From NCBI RefSeq assembly GCF_001458735.1, contig NZ_CZQA01000008.1, forward strand, positions 310,001-374,000: a stretch of DNA of 64,000 nt, read 5' to 3'. The translations under genes and the position numbers were made by a program. Origin of the DNA: Candidatus Nitrospira nitrosa (lineage in GTDB: Bacteria > Nitrospirota > Nitrospiria > Nitrospirales > Nitrospiraceae). Below the pieces are notes generated by a model. It was not told the origin of the DNA, made no database searches, and worked only from the letters and a program-made list of their open reading frames with translations. Shown here in pieces: positions 35,169 to 44,424 of this stretch. How positions within the stretch are numbered: position 1 is the stretch's first letter; every line of letters begins with the position of its first letter.

Positions 35169-36741
35169 CAGCGTTGCGTCCTTTCGCGGCAAACAGGCCT
35201 TGCGGTCGCCATTGCAGGAATAAAATCACACCCACCAAGATAAAGACTTTTCCATAGACCGCTCCGCTGACCGGTTCAATCAATTTGTTCAGCCCGCCGA
35301 TTCCCAACGAAGCCCAGATGGTTCCGGCCAGTTTTCCGACTCCACCCGTCACCACGACCATGAAAGCATCGACGATATAGTTCTGCCCGAGTCCGGGATC
35401 GACATTTCCCACCATCGTCAGCGCCCACCCTGCGATACCAGCCAATCCAGACGCGAAGGCAAATGTGTACGAATCGACTTTTCTGGTCGGAATACCGAGA
35501 CACGCACTCATGTTGCGATTTTGTGTGACGGCTCTTACGCGAACCCCAAGATTGGATCGGAACAAGAGGAAATAGATCCCGAGGACACAGATGATCGACA
35601 GAATGATGATAAAAATTCGGTTAAAGGGAAGATACACCCCAACCATGACTTGCACTCCGCCTCGCAAGGCTTGTGGGGCAATGACAGCGGTCAAATCACC
35701 GAAGTACACACGAGCCGCCTGCATCAGGATTAAGCTCACACCCCAGGTTGCCAAGAGAGTTTCGAGCAGTCGCCCATAGAGAAAACGAATCACGGTGGCT
35801 TCCAGCACTAATCCGAACAGGGCAGCCGACAAAAACGCGACGGGCAAGGCCACGGGGAAATACCAATCGAAGCTCTCTGGAGAAAACCAGGCGATGAACG
35901 CCTGTTGGGTCACAAACGTGGCATAGGCTCCCACCATCATTAACTCGCCGTGCGCCATGTTGATGACGCCCATCAAGCCGAAGACGATGGCTAACCCCAG
36001 AGACATGATCAAGAGAATAGAGCTGAGGCTGATGCCTCGGAACAATGTTTCAACGGCACCTGCCCACCAACTCCAGGAATCGATTTGTCCGATGGACGCT
36101 TGGGCTGAATCCGCCAAGGCTCGCTGTTGCTCGGTAGCTCCACTTTGCGTTCCTGCTTCCAACAATTCCTTGAGCGCCGACAGCCCATTCTGACTCCTGA
36201 GTTCTCCGAGTTTCTTGACGGCTGACAGTTTGACGGCATGATCCTCAGACCGAAGCTGGATCAGCTGGGCAGACTCCTCCATCGTATACTTGACCCACCA
36301 CACCTGTTCCTTTGCCGCAGCCTCTTCAAGCCATGTAGTGGCCTCCGGCCGGCCGGTGCCCACTAGATCTGCGGCGGCGGAGCGTCTGGTATCCGCCTGT
36401 TCACTGGTCAGATTTGCATGGTTCTTAAGCAGATCGATGACCGGCTTAATGGCTTGCCGAGTAGCCCGATCAGCCTCGGCACGAATCTCATCGAGTTTAG
36501 GCAGGAGACTGGCATCTCCTTTTTCAATGAGAAATGCCGCCGCCGCGCTCCGGACTGCCGCATCTTCACTCTTGATATCAATGAGCGCTTGTTCAATTGG
36601 ATTGGCCGGCGAAACCAACCCTAAGGCGGCAGAGGGCACCCCATCGGCAGCCAGTGTTGACGTGGAGAGAATACCTATCGGGAGGATGGCCGAAAGAGCG
36701 AGTGTAAAGACATATTTCGAGACAGGGTCCAGACCTATCAC
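35161..36741 (-). CDS. urtB: Urea ABC transporter permease UrtB
   Basis: 526 residues. UrtB differs from LivH by a long exported N-terminal domain, seen here as a signal peptide followed by HEAT-like alpha repeats (about residues 40-205). The permease half then carries GLAIVFGLMGVINMAHGELMMVGAYA (part), a MLVGV-type core and RAVTQNRNMSACLGIPTRKVD. The start is placed at a GTG (36741) or adjacent TTG because AAGGAGGT lies five to eight bases before them. A reading from a TTG at 36768 would put that ribosome site inside the gene. Confidence 0.93.
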   Translation of the reverse strand: MIGLDPVSKYVFTLALSAILPIGILSTSTLAADGVPSAALGLVSPANPIEQALIDIKSEDAAVRSAAAAFLIEKGDASLLPKLDEIRAEADRATRQAIKPVIDLLKNHANLTSEQADTRRSAAADLVGTGRPEATTWLEEAAAKEQVWWVKYTMEESAQLIQLRSEDHAVKLSAVKKLGELRSQNGLSALKELLEAGTQSGATEQQRALADSAQASIGQIDSWSWWAGAVETLFRGISLSSILLIMSLGLAIVFGLMGVINMAHGELMMVGAYATFVTQQAFIAWFSPESFDWYFPVALPVAFLSAALFGLVLEATVIRFLYGRLLETLLATWGVSLILMQAARVYFGDLTAVIAPQALRGGVQVMVGVYLPFNRIFIIILSIICVLGIYFLLFRSNLGVRVRAVTQNRNMSACLGIPTRKVDSYTFAFASGLAGIAGWALTMVGNVDPGLGQNYIVDAFMVVVTGGVGKLAGTIWASLGIGGLNKLIEPVSGAVYGKVFILVGVILFLQWRPQGLFAAKGRNADA

Positions 36742-36789
36742 CAAGATGACCTCCTTACAGGACAGCAACAGTCGGTACAGATCCGGAGA

Positions 36790-36817
36790 CTGACCTCTCT
36801 CAATCGAGAGAGGTCAG
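36790..36817 (-). promoter_or_regulatory. Intercistronic hairpin between urtA and urtB
   Basis: Perfect 12-bp inverted repeat CTGACCTCTCTC (36790-36801) and GAGAGAGGTCAG (36806-36817) with an AATC loop, in the 148-base gap between urtA and urtB. No T-run follows on the minus strand, so it is more likely an mRNA-stabilising or attenuating hairpin than a full terminator. This would let the binding protein be made in excess over the permease, as often seen for ABC importers. Confidence 0.65.
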
Positions 36818-36889
36818 CGCATCCCAACAAACACCGGACTCACTATCCAGAACGACCGTGACACTCAGAGCCGCTCTGCAGCCCCAGTC

Positions 36890-38260
36890 TTATTTCTTTT
36901 GATAGGTCCCTTGATGACTGATCCAGTCGCAACCCTTTTCCGGGTTCGTATACTCACTCCAGGGTTCAGGCTTGACGAGCCCTTTGGACCGGTGAACAAC
37001 CTTAAATTGGCCGTTTTTCAAAATCTCACCGATCAGCACCGGTTTGTGGGTATGCTGGTTGCAGCAATCCATCATGATTTCCCCACCCGGTGCCAGGAAC
37101 TTCTGGTTGTACACCGCCGCACGCACCTTATCGACTTCGATTGAGCCGGCCTTCTCAACCGCCTGCTTCCACACATACACGCCGAAATAGGCCGCCTCCA
37201 TCGGATCGTCCGTCACCCGATTCTCGCCATCCGGCAGATTGTTCTTCTTGCAATAGGCTTTGAAGCTCGTCACAAACTTCTTGTTCTGCGGCGTGTCCAC
37301 GCTCTGATAGTAATTCCAGGCGGCCAAATGCCCGACGAGTGCACTGGTATCCATGCCGCGCAGTTCGTCTTCCGCCACGCTGAACGCCATGATCGGGGCA
37401 TCTTCCGCACGCAAGCCCTGGTTGCCGAATTCCTTATAGAACGGGACATTGCTGTCCCCGTTGATGGTACTGATGACCGCCGCCCCTCCACCGGCGGCAA
37501 ACTTCTTAATCTTGCCGCAAATGGTTTGATAGTCCTGGTGGTGGAACGGGGTATATTCTTCCTCGATATTGGCGGCAGAGACCTTCTTGGCCAACAGCAT
37601 CGCACGAAGAATTTTGTTGGTCGTGCGCGGATAGACATAGTCTGTCCCGAGCAGGTAGAACTTCTTGTAGCCGCCCCCTTCGGGACTCATCAAGTATTCG
37701 ACCGCCGGCGCCGCCTGCTGATTGACGGCCGCCCCGGTGTAGAACACATTTCGGGAGCACTCTTCGCCTTCGTATTGGACGGGATAGAAGAGCATCCCAT
37801 TATTCTTTTCGAAGACCGGCAGCACCGATTTGCGGCTGACTGAGGTCCAGCAGCCGAACACCACCGAGACTTTATCTTCGAGGAGTAACTGCTTGGCCTT
37901 TTCTGCGAAGAGATCCCAATTCGAGGCCGGATCGACGACTTTGGCCTCAACCTGCCGACCCATCACACCGCCCGCCTTATTGATCTCCTCCACCGCCATC
38001 AAGACGACATCGCGGAGCGAGACTTCGCTGATCGCCATCGTGCCGCTCAAGGAATGCAGGATCCCGATCTTAATCGGTGGGCCACCGGCCGCGTAAGACA
38101 GCGCATAGTTGCCCAGGTTCCCTAATAGCGCCGCCACGCCGACTCCGGCCGCGACTCTCCCGCTCCGTCCAAGAAACTCTCTTCTCGACGACCCAGTCTG
38201 TTCCGTAGTGGCAGTGGCTTTTTTGATGCCTGGTACATCTTGAGGCAGGGTTTTGTCCAT
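36890..38260 (-). CDS. urtA: Urea ABC transporter substrate-binding protein UrtA
   Basis: 456 residues. A Tat signal, [20 protein letters not shown] (24-43), directs it to the periplasm; the Live-type periplasmic binding fold follows with PPIKIGILHSLSGTMAISE, GCWTSVSRKSVLPVFE, EGEECSRNVFYTGAA and LLGTDYVYPRTTNKILRA. These blocks match the UrtA/AmiC-type urea and short amide binders. AAGGAGTGATGCAAC precedes the ATG. It is first in urtABCDE. The signal resembles that of UreB in the same region. Confidence 0.96.
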   Translation of the reverse strand: MDKTLPQDVPGIKKATATTEQTGSSRREFLGRSGRVAAGVGVAALLGNLGNYALSYAAGGPPIKIGILHSLSGTMAISEVSLRDVVLMAVEEINKAGGVMGRQVEAKVVDPASNWDLFAEKAKQLLLEDKVSVVFGCWTSVSRKSVLPVFEKNNGMLFYPVQYEGEECSRNVFYTGAAVNQQAAPAVEYLMSPEGGGYKKFYLLGTDYVYPRTTNKILRAMLLAKKVSAANIEEEYTPFHHQDYQTICGKIKKFAAGGGAAVISTINGDSNVPFYKEFGNQGLRAEDAPIMAFSVAEDELRGMDTSALVGHLAAWNYYQSVDTPQNKKFVTSFKAYCKKNNLPDGENRVTDDPMEAAYFGVYVWKQAVEKAGSIEVDKVRAAVYNQKFLAPGGEIMMDCCNQHTHKPVLIGEILKNGQFKVVHRSKGLVKPEPWSEYTNPEKGCDWISHQGTYQKK

Positions 38261-39088
38261 GTTGCATCACTCCTTATTCGAATGCGTGAGTTGCAGACTT
38301 CCGGTGGATGCCGTTCTCCTCGAATCCTGTCCAGACCAGTCCCCTGCACGGGCGCCAGTGGTTCGTCCTTGAGCCTTGTTCAACACAATTTCGGCACAAG
38401 ACTAGACTGACCGACTTGGCCCATGCTCAGACGCATTCCCTCCTTTCGCAACAGGATCTGAACGCTGGTGGAAATCAGGCGACACATACGTGAGGCATAT
38501 GAACAACGCCTTAGAGCCGGCGTCACAGGCCATTGGGAGGTAGATTTACTCAAATCTGACATAGGCTCCGACACAAGTACGCCCATAAAGACTCGCCCGA
38601 CAATTTGGATGCAAGAGTGTATACATTACTATTCACCGCGTCAAGGACTGTTCCTTATCGATTGAAAAAGGCTGCTGCTTGCAAAGCCAAGCTGAAAAAC
38701 CACTCCCGCCAATACAACTATTTCGTCTTCCTCTTCAAAAAACAATCTCTACACGTGCGGTCAAGACTCCGTCGAAACCTCAGCGATCGGATGAGTGGCA
38801 AGCCGCCAGGTCTGCTGAGATCGGTTATCTGCACATCCTTCTCCGCAACAAAACGATCCAACCCTGCCGTCGAATACTTTCAACAGAGCCAGTCCATTAG
38901 GCCCCTCACCTATGCTCGTTTTGGTTCGTTCACGACGGGAAGATCGACCACACAGCACGAAGAAAGCCGACTCTTGATTGACGTACGAAGATCCGAGATC
39001 TGCCGAGAGTCGACACGGCACATTTTTGTTTTTACCGACTCTTCCTGCTACACTACGTATCGTTTTTCACACACGAGCACACAATACG
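38261..39088. other. Intergenic region upstream of urtA
   Basis: 828 bases between divergent urtA and a plus-strand lipoprotein gene. It must contain the urtA promoter, but no clear consensus pair is seen. A 238-codon plus-strand frame (38605-39321) runs through its right half and into the lipoprotein gene in another frame; it has no domain, signal or ribosome site and is not called. Nothing else recognised. Confidence 0.5.
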
Positions 39089-39997
39089 ATGAAGCACACA
39101 CCATCCCGATCATTCACGTTGAAGTTGAGCCTGCTCATACTGGGCGGCCTACCTCTCTTGATGGCCGGGTGTGCCGGCTCACACCCAACGACCCCGATTC
39201 AGGAGACTTCCATTGGGTCGGTCTTCCTCGAGCCTGTTTCAGACAGCTCCTTCCAGGCGTCACACCCCATCAAGCTGTCAGAAACGACTGTTGGAGATGT
39301 CTTACGAGGCATCCACACTAAAGAAAAATCCGGACTTCTGTTACTCCTCGGCAAAGCCGCGAAATCGACGAACTTGAACGATATTCGGACGTTCTCCGAG
39401 GATGAGATCGCCTTCCTGACTCCGCATATTACCGCTGCCCTGGCCCAAGCCAATGCCACGCAACGCATTGGGTTCCGCATCTATTCCACACCGCACCTCG
39501 CCCCATCCGCCAAGACCGCTCAACAGCGGGAGACGACTGCGGGCTACCTGTTCGCGGACGGCCTGTCCTTGCATGTTACCTTGACGCAATACCGCCACTA
39601 TCCGGGGAAGCGACCGACCGCAAGTCAAAAGGAGCCACGCCCGCTCCCGGACACCGATGGTCTCCGAGACCGAGAGGTGACGTTCTTGCCGGAAGGAGCG
39701 GTTCGCTCTGACGTCTATGATCGATCGAGTTGGATTGGAAAATCAGAAGATCGGTCGCTCGCCATCGATTATCAACTCTTGGCCAGGCTGCTCACGCCTC
39801 CTCCACCGCCCGTTCCAGCTCCACAACCGGTCCCGGTGGTGACGGCACCGCCTCAAGCCCAACCGGTCGTGAAGCAGGATACTGAGCTGCAGGCGTTTAA
39901 GGAAGAAATGAAGGCGCTGCGAAAGAAAGTTGACGAGCAGGAAGCTGAGCTTCAGCGATTGAAGAATCCACCGCTCAAGAAAAAGCCCACTCCGTAG
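39089..39997 (+). CDS. Lipoprotein with proline-rich linker and C-terminal coiled coil
   Basis: 302 residues. Signal peptide with lipobox LLMAGCAG gives a lipidated cysteine at about residue 27. The middle domain contains SDTDGLRDREVTFLPEG-like text and resembles no family I know. A proline-rich linker (PPPPPVPAPQPVPVV) follows, then a charged coiled coil (EEMKALRKKVDEQEAELQRLKN) to the C-terminus. ATG 39089 is chosen over an upstream ATG at 38978 because it begins a clean signal peptide. Probably anchored in a membrane with the coil reaching into the periplasm. Confidence 0.8.
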   Translation: MKHTPSRSFTLKLSLLILGGLPLLMAGCAGSHPTTPIQETSIGSVFLEPVSDSSFQASHPIKLSETTVGDVLRGIHTKEKSGLLLLLGKAAKSTNLNDIRTFSEDEIAFLTPHITAALAQANATQRIGFRIYSTPHLAPSAKTAQQRETTAGYLFADGLSLHVTLTQYRHYPGKRPTASQKEPRPLPDTDGLRDREVTFLPEGAVRSDVYDRSSWIGKSEDRSLAIDYQLLARLLTPPPPPVPAPQPVPVVTAPPQAQPVVKQDTELQAFKEEMKALRKKVDEQEAELQRLKNPPLKKKPTP

Positions 39998-40094
39998 CCA
40001 ACTATGGCAGGCTCAGCATCAGGGGTGCAGCTCCGCTTCTGAGGACCGAAGCGAGGAGTGAGCCTACTCCTTATCTATTGCGATAAGTGTTGTT

Positions 40095-40928
40095 TCAGGA
40101 TTGAGAGGTTGGGATCGGATCTAAACTCTCCTCGAGAGGAACAGCTATTTGCAGCTCACCGTTCATTGACGGTTCCGCCTCTGCATCGATCGTCTGGACC
40201 TCCCCATCTGCAAACTGAATGTCGCTACCATCCATCGGTAAGAGTGCCTGTTCGGCCTCGCCAAGCTCTTTGAACTCACGCAGGGGGGGCAATTGCGAGA
40301 GATCGCTCAACCCAAAGTGCTCAAGGAAGAACTTGGTCGTCCCGTACATGATCGGCCGGCCTGGGACTTCTTTGCGCCCGACGATTCGCACCAGCTTTCG
40401 CTCTAACAGCGTTCGCAAGACGCCGGAGGTTTCCACGCCTCGGATTTCTTCAATCTCTCCCCGCACCAACGGCTGTTTGTAGGCGATGATGGCCAGTGAT
40501 TCCAATGCAGATCGTGACAGCTTTGCCGCCGTCTTGGCCTTGTCCAATCGTTTCACCCACGAGGCATAATCCTGTTTGGTCACAAGGCGATAGCCACCAG
40601 CGACCGCCACCAATCGCACGCCCCGCCCTTCTTGATCGAGCGCCCGGCCGAGATGGTGCAAGGCCTCCTCGATTTCCCCCTTCGAGACCGTGCCGATCGC
40701 AGCGACAAGGCGAGTTGCGGGCAGCGGCTCGGCTGAGATGAAGAGCAGTGCCTCCAGAATGCCTTGGAGCTCGGCCATACTTTGGGGCCGATCATCAGTG
40801 AAGCCCTCCGAATGCGGCGCTTCATTCACCTCTTCCACCGTCACGATATCTTCCGTACCCGCAGTAATCACAGCCTCGGTGTCCGGCACATCCATCTCAT
40901 CAACCGCATCCGCCGTCAGTGGCGTCAT
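40095..40928 (-). CDS. scpB: Segregation and condensation protein B
   Basis: 277-residue winged-helix partner of ScpA in the SMC condensin complex. LEALLFISAEPLPATRLV, the block LSRSALESLAIIAYKQPLVRGEIEEIRGV (part) and RPIMYGTTKFFLEHFGL are ScpB signatures. An acidic N-terminal extension of about 45 residues and a C-terminal tail of similar composition flank the core. ATG 40928 overlaps the scpA stop (ATGA) and has GGAGGGG upstream; ATG 40940 is an alternative. Confidence 0.94.
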   Translation of the reverse strand: MTPLTADAVDEMDVPDTEAVITAGTEDIVTVEEVNEAPHSEGFTDDRPQSMAELQGILEALLFISAEPLPATRLVAAIGTVSKGEIEEALHHLGRALDQEGRGVRLVAVAGGYRLVTKQDYASWVKRLDKAKTAAKLSRSALESLAIIAYKQPLVRGEIEEIRGVETSGVLRTLLERKLVRIVGRKEVPGRPIMYGTTKFFLEHFGLSDLSQLPPLREFKELGEAEQALLPMDGSDIQFADGEVQTIDAEAEPSMNGELQIAVPLEESLDPIPTSQS

Positions 40929-41734
40929 GCTCCCCTCCATTCCGCATCAACATCGTCCAGCTCTGCTGGATCGGGCACCAACGAGAACATCCGCGAGACC
41001 AGAATCGGCCCGAAGGTTTCGGCTTGGAACACGCGGGCGACTCGCAACCGCATCAATTCCAGCAACGCCAAAAACGTCACCACCACCATCATCCGATGGA
41101 TCGATCCTTCAAACAGCGCCGCGAACGAGACCGAGTCTTTGCCCTCAAGCGTTTCCAGGATGAGATTCATCCGTTCCCGCACCGTGAGATTGTCGGGCAC
41201 GATCTCGATGAGCCGGCTGTCCGGATTACGCTCAAGCACTTTTTTGAGTGCATCAACCAGATCGAACAATGAGACATTTTCGAGAGGAAGATCCTCTTCA
41301 GCGACTGCTTCGATCTGATAGGCGTCCTCACGCCAAAAGATCTCACGCCACATTTTCTCTTGATCATCGAGCTGCCGCGCAGCCTCCTTGTAAGCCTTAT
41401 ATTCAAGCAACCGACGGACCAGCTCTTCCCGCGGATCAGGCCCCTCCTCTTCGTCGTCGGTGACCTCGTCAGCGGGCAACAGCATCTTGGACTTGATTTG
41501 CAACAGCGTCGCCGCCATCACTAAAAAATCTCCCGCGACATTGAGGTTGAGTTCTTCCATCGCCTCCAGGTACTCGATGTACTGCTGGGTAATCAGAGCG
41601 ACGGGAATGTCGTAAATATTGATCTCATTTTTCTTGATGAGATGGAGCAGGAGGTCCAGTGGTCCCTCGAAATTTTCGATGCGGACCTTATACGGCAGCT
41701 CTGTTTGCTCAAACCCGTCGGCTTGGGATTCCAC
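40925..41734 (-). CDS. scpA: Segregation and condensation protein A
   Basis: 269-residue kleisin that bridges the SMC heads. YKVRIENFEGPLDLLLHLIKK at the N-terminus (most of it), DIPVALITQQYIEYLEAM and VAGDFLVMAATLLQIKSKMLLP (part) are family signatures. The C-terminal winged helix has VTFLALLELMRLRVARVFQ. Translation of scpB is coupled to it by a four-base overlap. A conserved acidic stretch (VTDDEEEGPD) follows the N-terminal domain. Confidence 0.95.
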   Translation of the reverse strand: MESQADGFEQTELPYKVRIENFEGPLDLLLHLIKKNEINIYDIPVALITQQYIEYLEAMEELNLNVAGDFLVMAATLLQIKSKMLLPADEVTDDEEEGPDPREELVRRLLEYKAYKEAARQLDDQEKMWREIFWREDAYQIEAVAEEDLPLENVSLFDLVDALKKVLERNPDSRLIEIVPDNLTVRERMNLILETLEGKDSVSFAALFEGSIHRMMVVVTFLALLELMRLRVARVFQAETFGPILVSRMFSLVPDPAELDDVDAEWRGA

Positions 41735-41805
41735 GGCCTGGTTATATCAACTTATGGGGAGGTGGGCAAGCCTGATTCTATATATTGGGGATAACTGACC
41801 GTACA

Positions 41806-43005
41806 TCATTTGAGCCTTATCGCATAGGCCACAAGCAGCGCTGCCGCCACGAGCAACCCGAAGGTGAGGACATACTGACCATTCTTGGTCTGAAGGAAAC
41901 CGTCAGGTTGCGGCGGCGCAAGCCGCTTTGCCTGAGTAAACAAGGGCGGATGATCGAAGCGTGCCTGAGCAAGATCGTCTTGTTGCCTGAACTCGGCATG
42001 CGAAAAATCTGCGGACCCCAGAAATTGGGAACCGGCAAACAGGGCTTCCCCCGTGAAAATCGTAAAGGTAAAGAAGGTTTCACGGCTGAAGATCGCGTCG
42101 CGAAAACTGATACGACTCTTGAAGTGACTGCCGGAAAATCCTGTCCCCAATCCGAACCTCGACCGTTCAAACTCCACCGGCTGTTCACCTGTGACTTCCA
42201 AAAATTCCGCCATCCCGTCGAAGAGCGCGCCGGTACAGTCCATCGAGCCTCGAAACGCCGATCGATGAAATCTCGTACTCGGACCGAACCTTGTCTCTCG
42301 ACAGGCCAACGGGCCGACAAATTGTCCTTGAACAAAATGGGCCTCTTTTTCAAAGACAGCCCCGGAGAGATCAACCGCTTTCTGAAAAACCGACCAGGAG
42401 AGATCCACCCCTTCTTTAAATCGAGAGCCCTGAAAATCAACAGGCCCTTCAAACCGGAGGGTACTACTGACCGAACGATGACGTACCGCTCCCTGTACTA
42501 TGGAATCTCGTATTCTCAGTCCCGCAGGAACCCGACGCTCCTCCTCGCTGCGGGCAGGCTTGCCCTGACTCGGGAGCTCGGATGTCATCGATGATTGAGG
42601 AATTGCCTGAGGAGTGAGGCGATCAAACAGGATATCCCCCTGAATAATCACCCCAACAAGATCGACGGAATGCCCTTTCCGAAGCGCATCCACAATCCTT
42701 TCGCCGCGTAGGCTATGCGCATCCCGCTCCGCCTGCGTACAGGTAGGCGGGAGATGGAGGACAAGTCCAACCTCTTCTGCTTTCGTCGCTTCTCCCTCGG
42801 CCACACAAGCGGCGCCGACGTCAGACACACCAAGACTGATCGCAAAGGTGACCACTAGGACCGCCCCTACATAAGTCTTTCTTTTCCTGAACATGAGAAT
42901 CTGCACAAGCGCTGAGCGAGCGCGCCGACGGGGAGTCTTGTCTTCCAGCTGAATGACGAGGAGATACTGAAGAAACGCCCGAACATCGCTGCTGGATCGA
43001 CTCAT
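41806..43005 (-). CDS. Exported pentapeptide-repeat-like protein with C-terminal helix
   Basis: 399 residues as read from ATG 43005; ATG 42894 would start directly at the hydrophobic signal (YVGAVLVVTFAISLGV) and may be correct. Residues 190-350 are a run of A(D/N)LxF-like pentapeptide units, for example FEGPVDFQGSRFKEGVDLSWS, FQKAVDLSGAVFEKEAHF and FLGSADFSHAEF, predicting a right-handed quadrilateral helix. A C-terminal membrane helix (VLTFGLLVAAALLVAYAI) anchors it. Two cysteines lie in the signal-proximal part. No function assigned. Confidence 0.75.
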   Translation of the reverse strand: MSRSSSDVRAFLQYLLVIQLEDKTPRRRARSALVQILMFRKRKTYVGAVLVVTFAISLGVSDVGAACVAEGEATKAEEVGLVLHLPPTCTQAERDAHSLRGERIVDALRKGHSVDLVGVIIQGDILFDRLTPQAIPQSSMTSELPSQGKPARSEEERRVPAGLRIRDSIVQGAVRHRSVSSTLRFEGPVDFQGSRFKEGVDLSWSVFQKAVDLSGAVFEKEAHFVQGQFVGPLACRETRFGPSTRFHRSAFRGSMDCTGALFDGMAEFLEVTGEQPVEFERSRFGLGTGFSGSHFKSRISFRDAIFSRETFFTFTIFTGEALFAGSQFLGSADFSHAEFRQQDDLAQARFDHPPLFTQAKRLAPPQPDGFLQTKNGQYVLTFGLLVAAALLVAYAIRLK

Positions 43006-43131
43006 ATTCCAGCAGCGATACAGGACAGTAAGATTAGACCCAAGGCTGAAATCCTTACCCGTACGATAGGTTCCGTGTACCTAACGGCGCGAGCAGAGAC
43101 TGTACCGGGGCTATCACCAAACTCCGGCCAA

Positions 43132-43656
43132 CTAACTATGCCGATAATCGTCGTCCAGCAATTCTTCGGACTTGTCGATAAGCTCATCCCCGTCATCATC
43201 CGTGTCGAGATCCAACTCATCTCGCACGTCGTCTTCGTCGAGCTCATCCTCCATCTCTAACTCATCATCAACGACATCTTCATCTTCCAAATCAGCCTCA
43301 TCCGGCTCCATCGGCATGGCCGGCTTTACCGAAGAGAGAGCCTTTCGAGGAGTCATCTCCTCTTCATCCGCAACAGGCTTGGCCGGTGCGCTCGAAGGGA
43401 TGGACTTCTGGGGCGTCTTCTTGGCTGGCCTGGCAGCCGTTTTCTTCGCCGATTTGCCGGCTGGTTTCTTGGCCGCCGGTTTCTTCTTCGGGGCGGGCTT
43501 GGACGCCTTGACAACCGCTCGCTTCTTCACGGCCTTCTTCACCGCTGCCTTCTTCGTTACCACTTTCTTAGCTACTGCTTTTTTCTTCGGCAACGATACG
43601 GCCTTTTTCGTCTTGGACGACGCTTTCGCGACGGCTTTCTTCTTTTTGTTCGCCAT
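43132..43656 (-). CDS. Histone-H1-like basic protein with acidic C-terminal tail
   Basis: 174 residues. GAGGAGGATCGGA precedes the ATG, a near-perfect ribosome site, so the longer frame from 43767 is not used. The N-terminal ~110 residues are lysine/alanine repeats (KKAVAKKVVTKKAAVKKAVKK, AAKKPAGKSAKKTAARPAKK) like eukaryotic histone H1 tails and bacterial AlgP/Hc1 proteins. The last ~55 residues are almost all Asp and Glu (EDEDVVDDELEMEDELDEDD). Probably a nucleoid-binding protein whose tail restrains its own basic arm. Single gene. Confidence 0.8.
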   Translation of the reverse strand: MANKKKKAVAKASSKTKKAVSLPKKKAVAKKVVTKKAAVKKAVKKRAVVKASKPAPKKKPAAKKPAGKSAKKTAARPAKKTPQKSIPSSAPAKPVADEEEMTPRKALSSVKPAMPMEPDEADLEDEDVVDDELEMEDELDEDDVRDELDLDTDDDGDELIDKSEELLDDDYRHS

Positions 43657-43957
43657 TCCGATCCTCCTCTTCGTTTCAGCGCGGCGCAACGGCCTCCATC
43701 TAGCATGAACGAACAGGCTCTTGCAACCACCTCCATCATGATTTCTACGACCCTCCGCAACTCTCATTACTTTGGGTCCAATCAGAAACTCGCGCGCCGC
43801 CGATGACGAGAAAGATGAACGCCGCCGGGCGCCTCAGACACACAGGTCAAACACTCAGACGGCAACATGCTATGATGAAGGCCCGGAGAAGACACAGCTG
43901 AATCCTTAGCTATTTTCAAGGCTCTTACTCAACTATCAATACATCGCACTGAGGAGT
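43657..43957. other. Divergent intergenic region
   Basis: 301 bases between the histone-H1-like gene (minus) and the cupredoxin gene (plus). It must hold both promoters. No consensus pair, palindrome or RNA gene is recognised. Confidence 0.5.
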
Positions 43958-44344
43958 ATGACCCCTGTGAACCGACTGCACATCCTGACCATCGCCCTAG
44001 GGATTGGGGCTACTGTGGGAGGGCCGGCCCTTGATTTTTCTCCAGCCACACAGATTCTTATGGAAAATGGCTCGCCCTATTACGTTCCGGCTGCCGCGAC
44101 TGTGGTGAGTGGCACACCCATCCGCTGGGAGAATCCAACACCAACGCACCACACGGTGACGCATAATGGCTGTGTGAACGACGAGAGCACCTGCCTCTTC
44201 AATTCTGGAACGGTTCCCCCAGGGGGACAGTTTACCATTCAAGGCCTCCCTCCTGGTCGATATGCCTATCACTGTGGAATCCATCCCATTATGCGCGGGC
44301 AGCTGATCGTGACCGAGGATTCCTCAACCCCCGCTCGCTTGTAA
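43958..44344 (+). CDS. Plastocyanin-like cupredoxin
   Basis: 128 residues. Short signal segment, then a type 1 copper fold: PTPTHHTVTHNGC supplies the first histidine (64 or 65), and YHCGIHPIMRG supplies Cys106, His109 and Met112, the complete copper set. GAGGAGT lies close before the ATG. It is followed after 80 bases by a methyltransferase gene on the same strand. Soluble periplasmic copper proteins of this sort carry electrons between respiratory complexes; the partner is not shown here. Confidence 0.88.
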   Translation: MTPVNRLHILTIALGIGATVGGPALDFSPATQILMENGSPYYVPAAATVVSGTPIRWENPTPTHHTVTHNGCVNDESTCLFNSGTVPPGGQFTIQGLPPGRYAYHCGIHPIMRGQLIVTEDSSTPARL

Positions 44345-44424
44345 AACAGCACCCATTGCCGGCTTGCAGAGATGCCGACCGCTCCTGTAGCTTACCGACT
44401 GTTCTACACAGAGAACTTGTGATC

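Noticed and set aside
38605-39321. 238-codon plus-strand frame upstream of the lipoprotein
   Set aside because: Overlaps the lipoprotein gene in another frame, has no domain or ribosome site and is rich in Arg and Ser as non-coding frames are.
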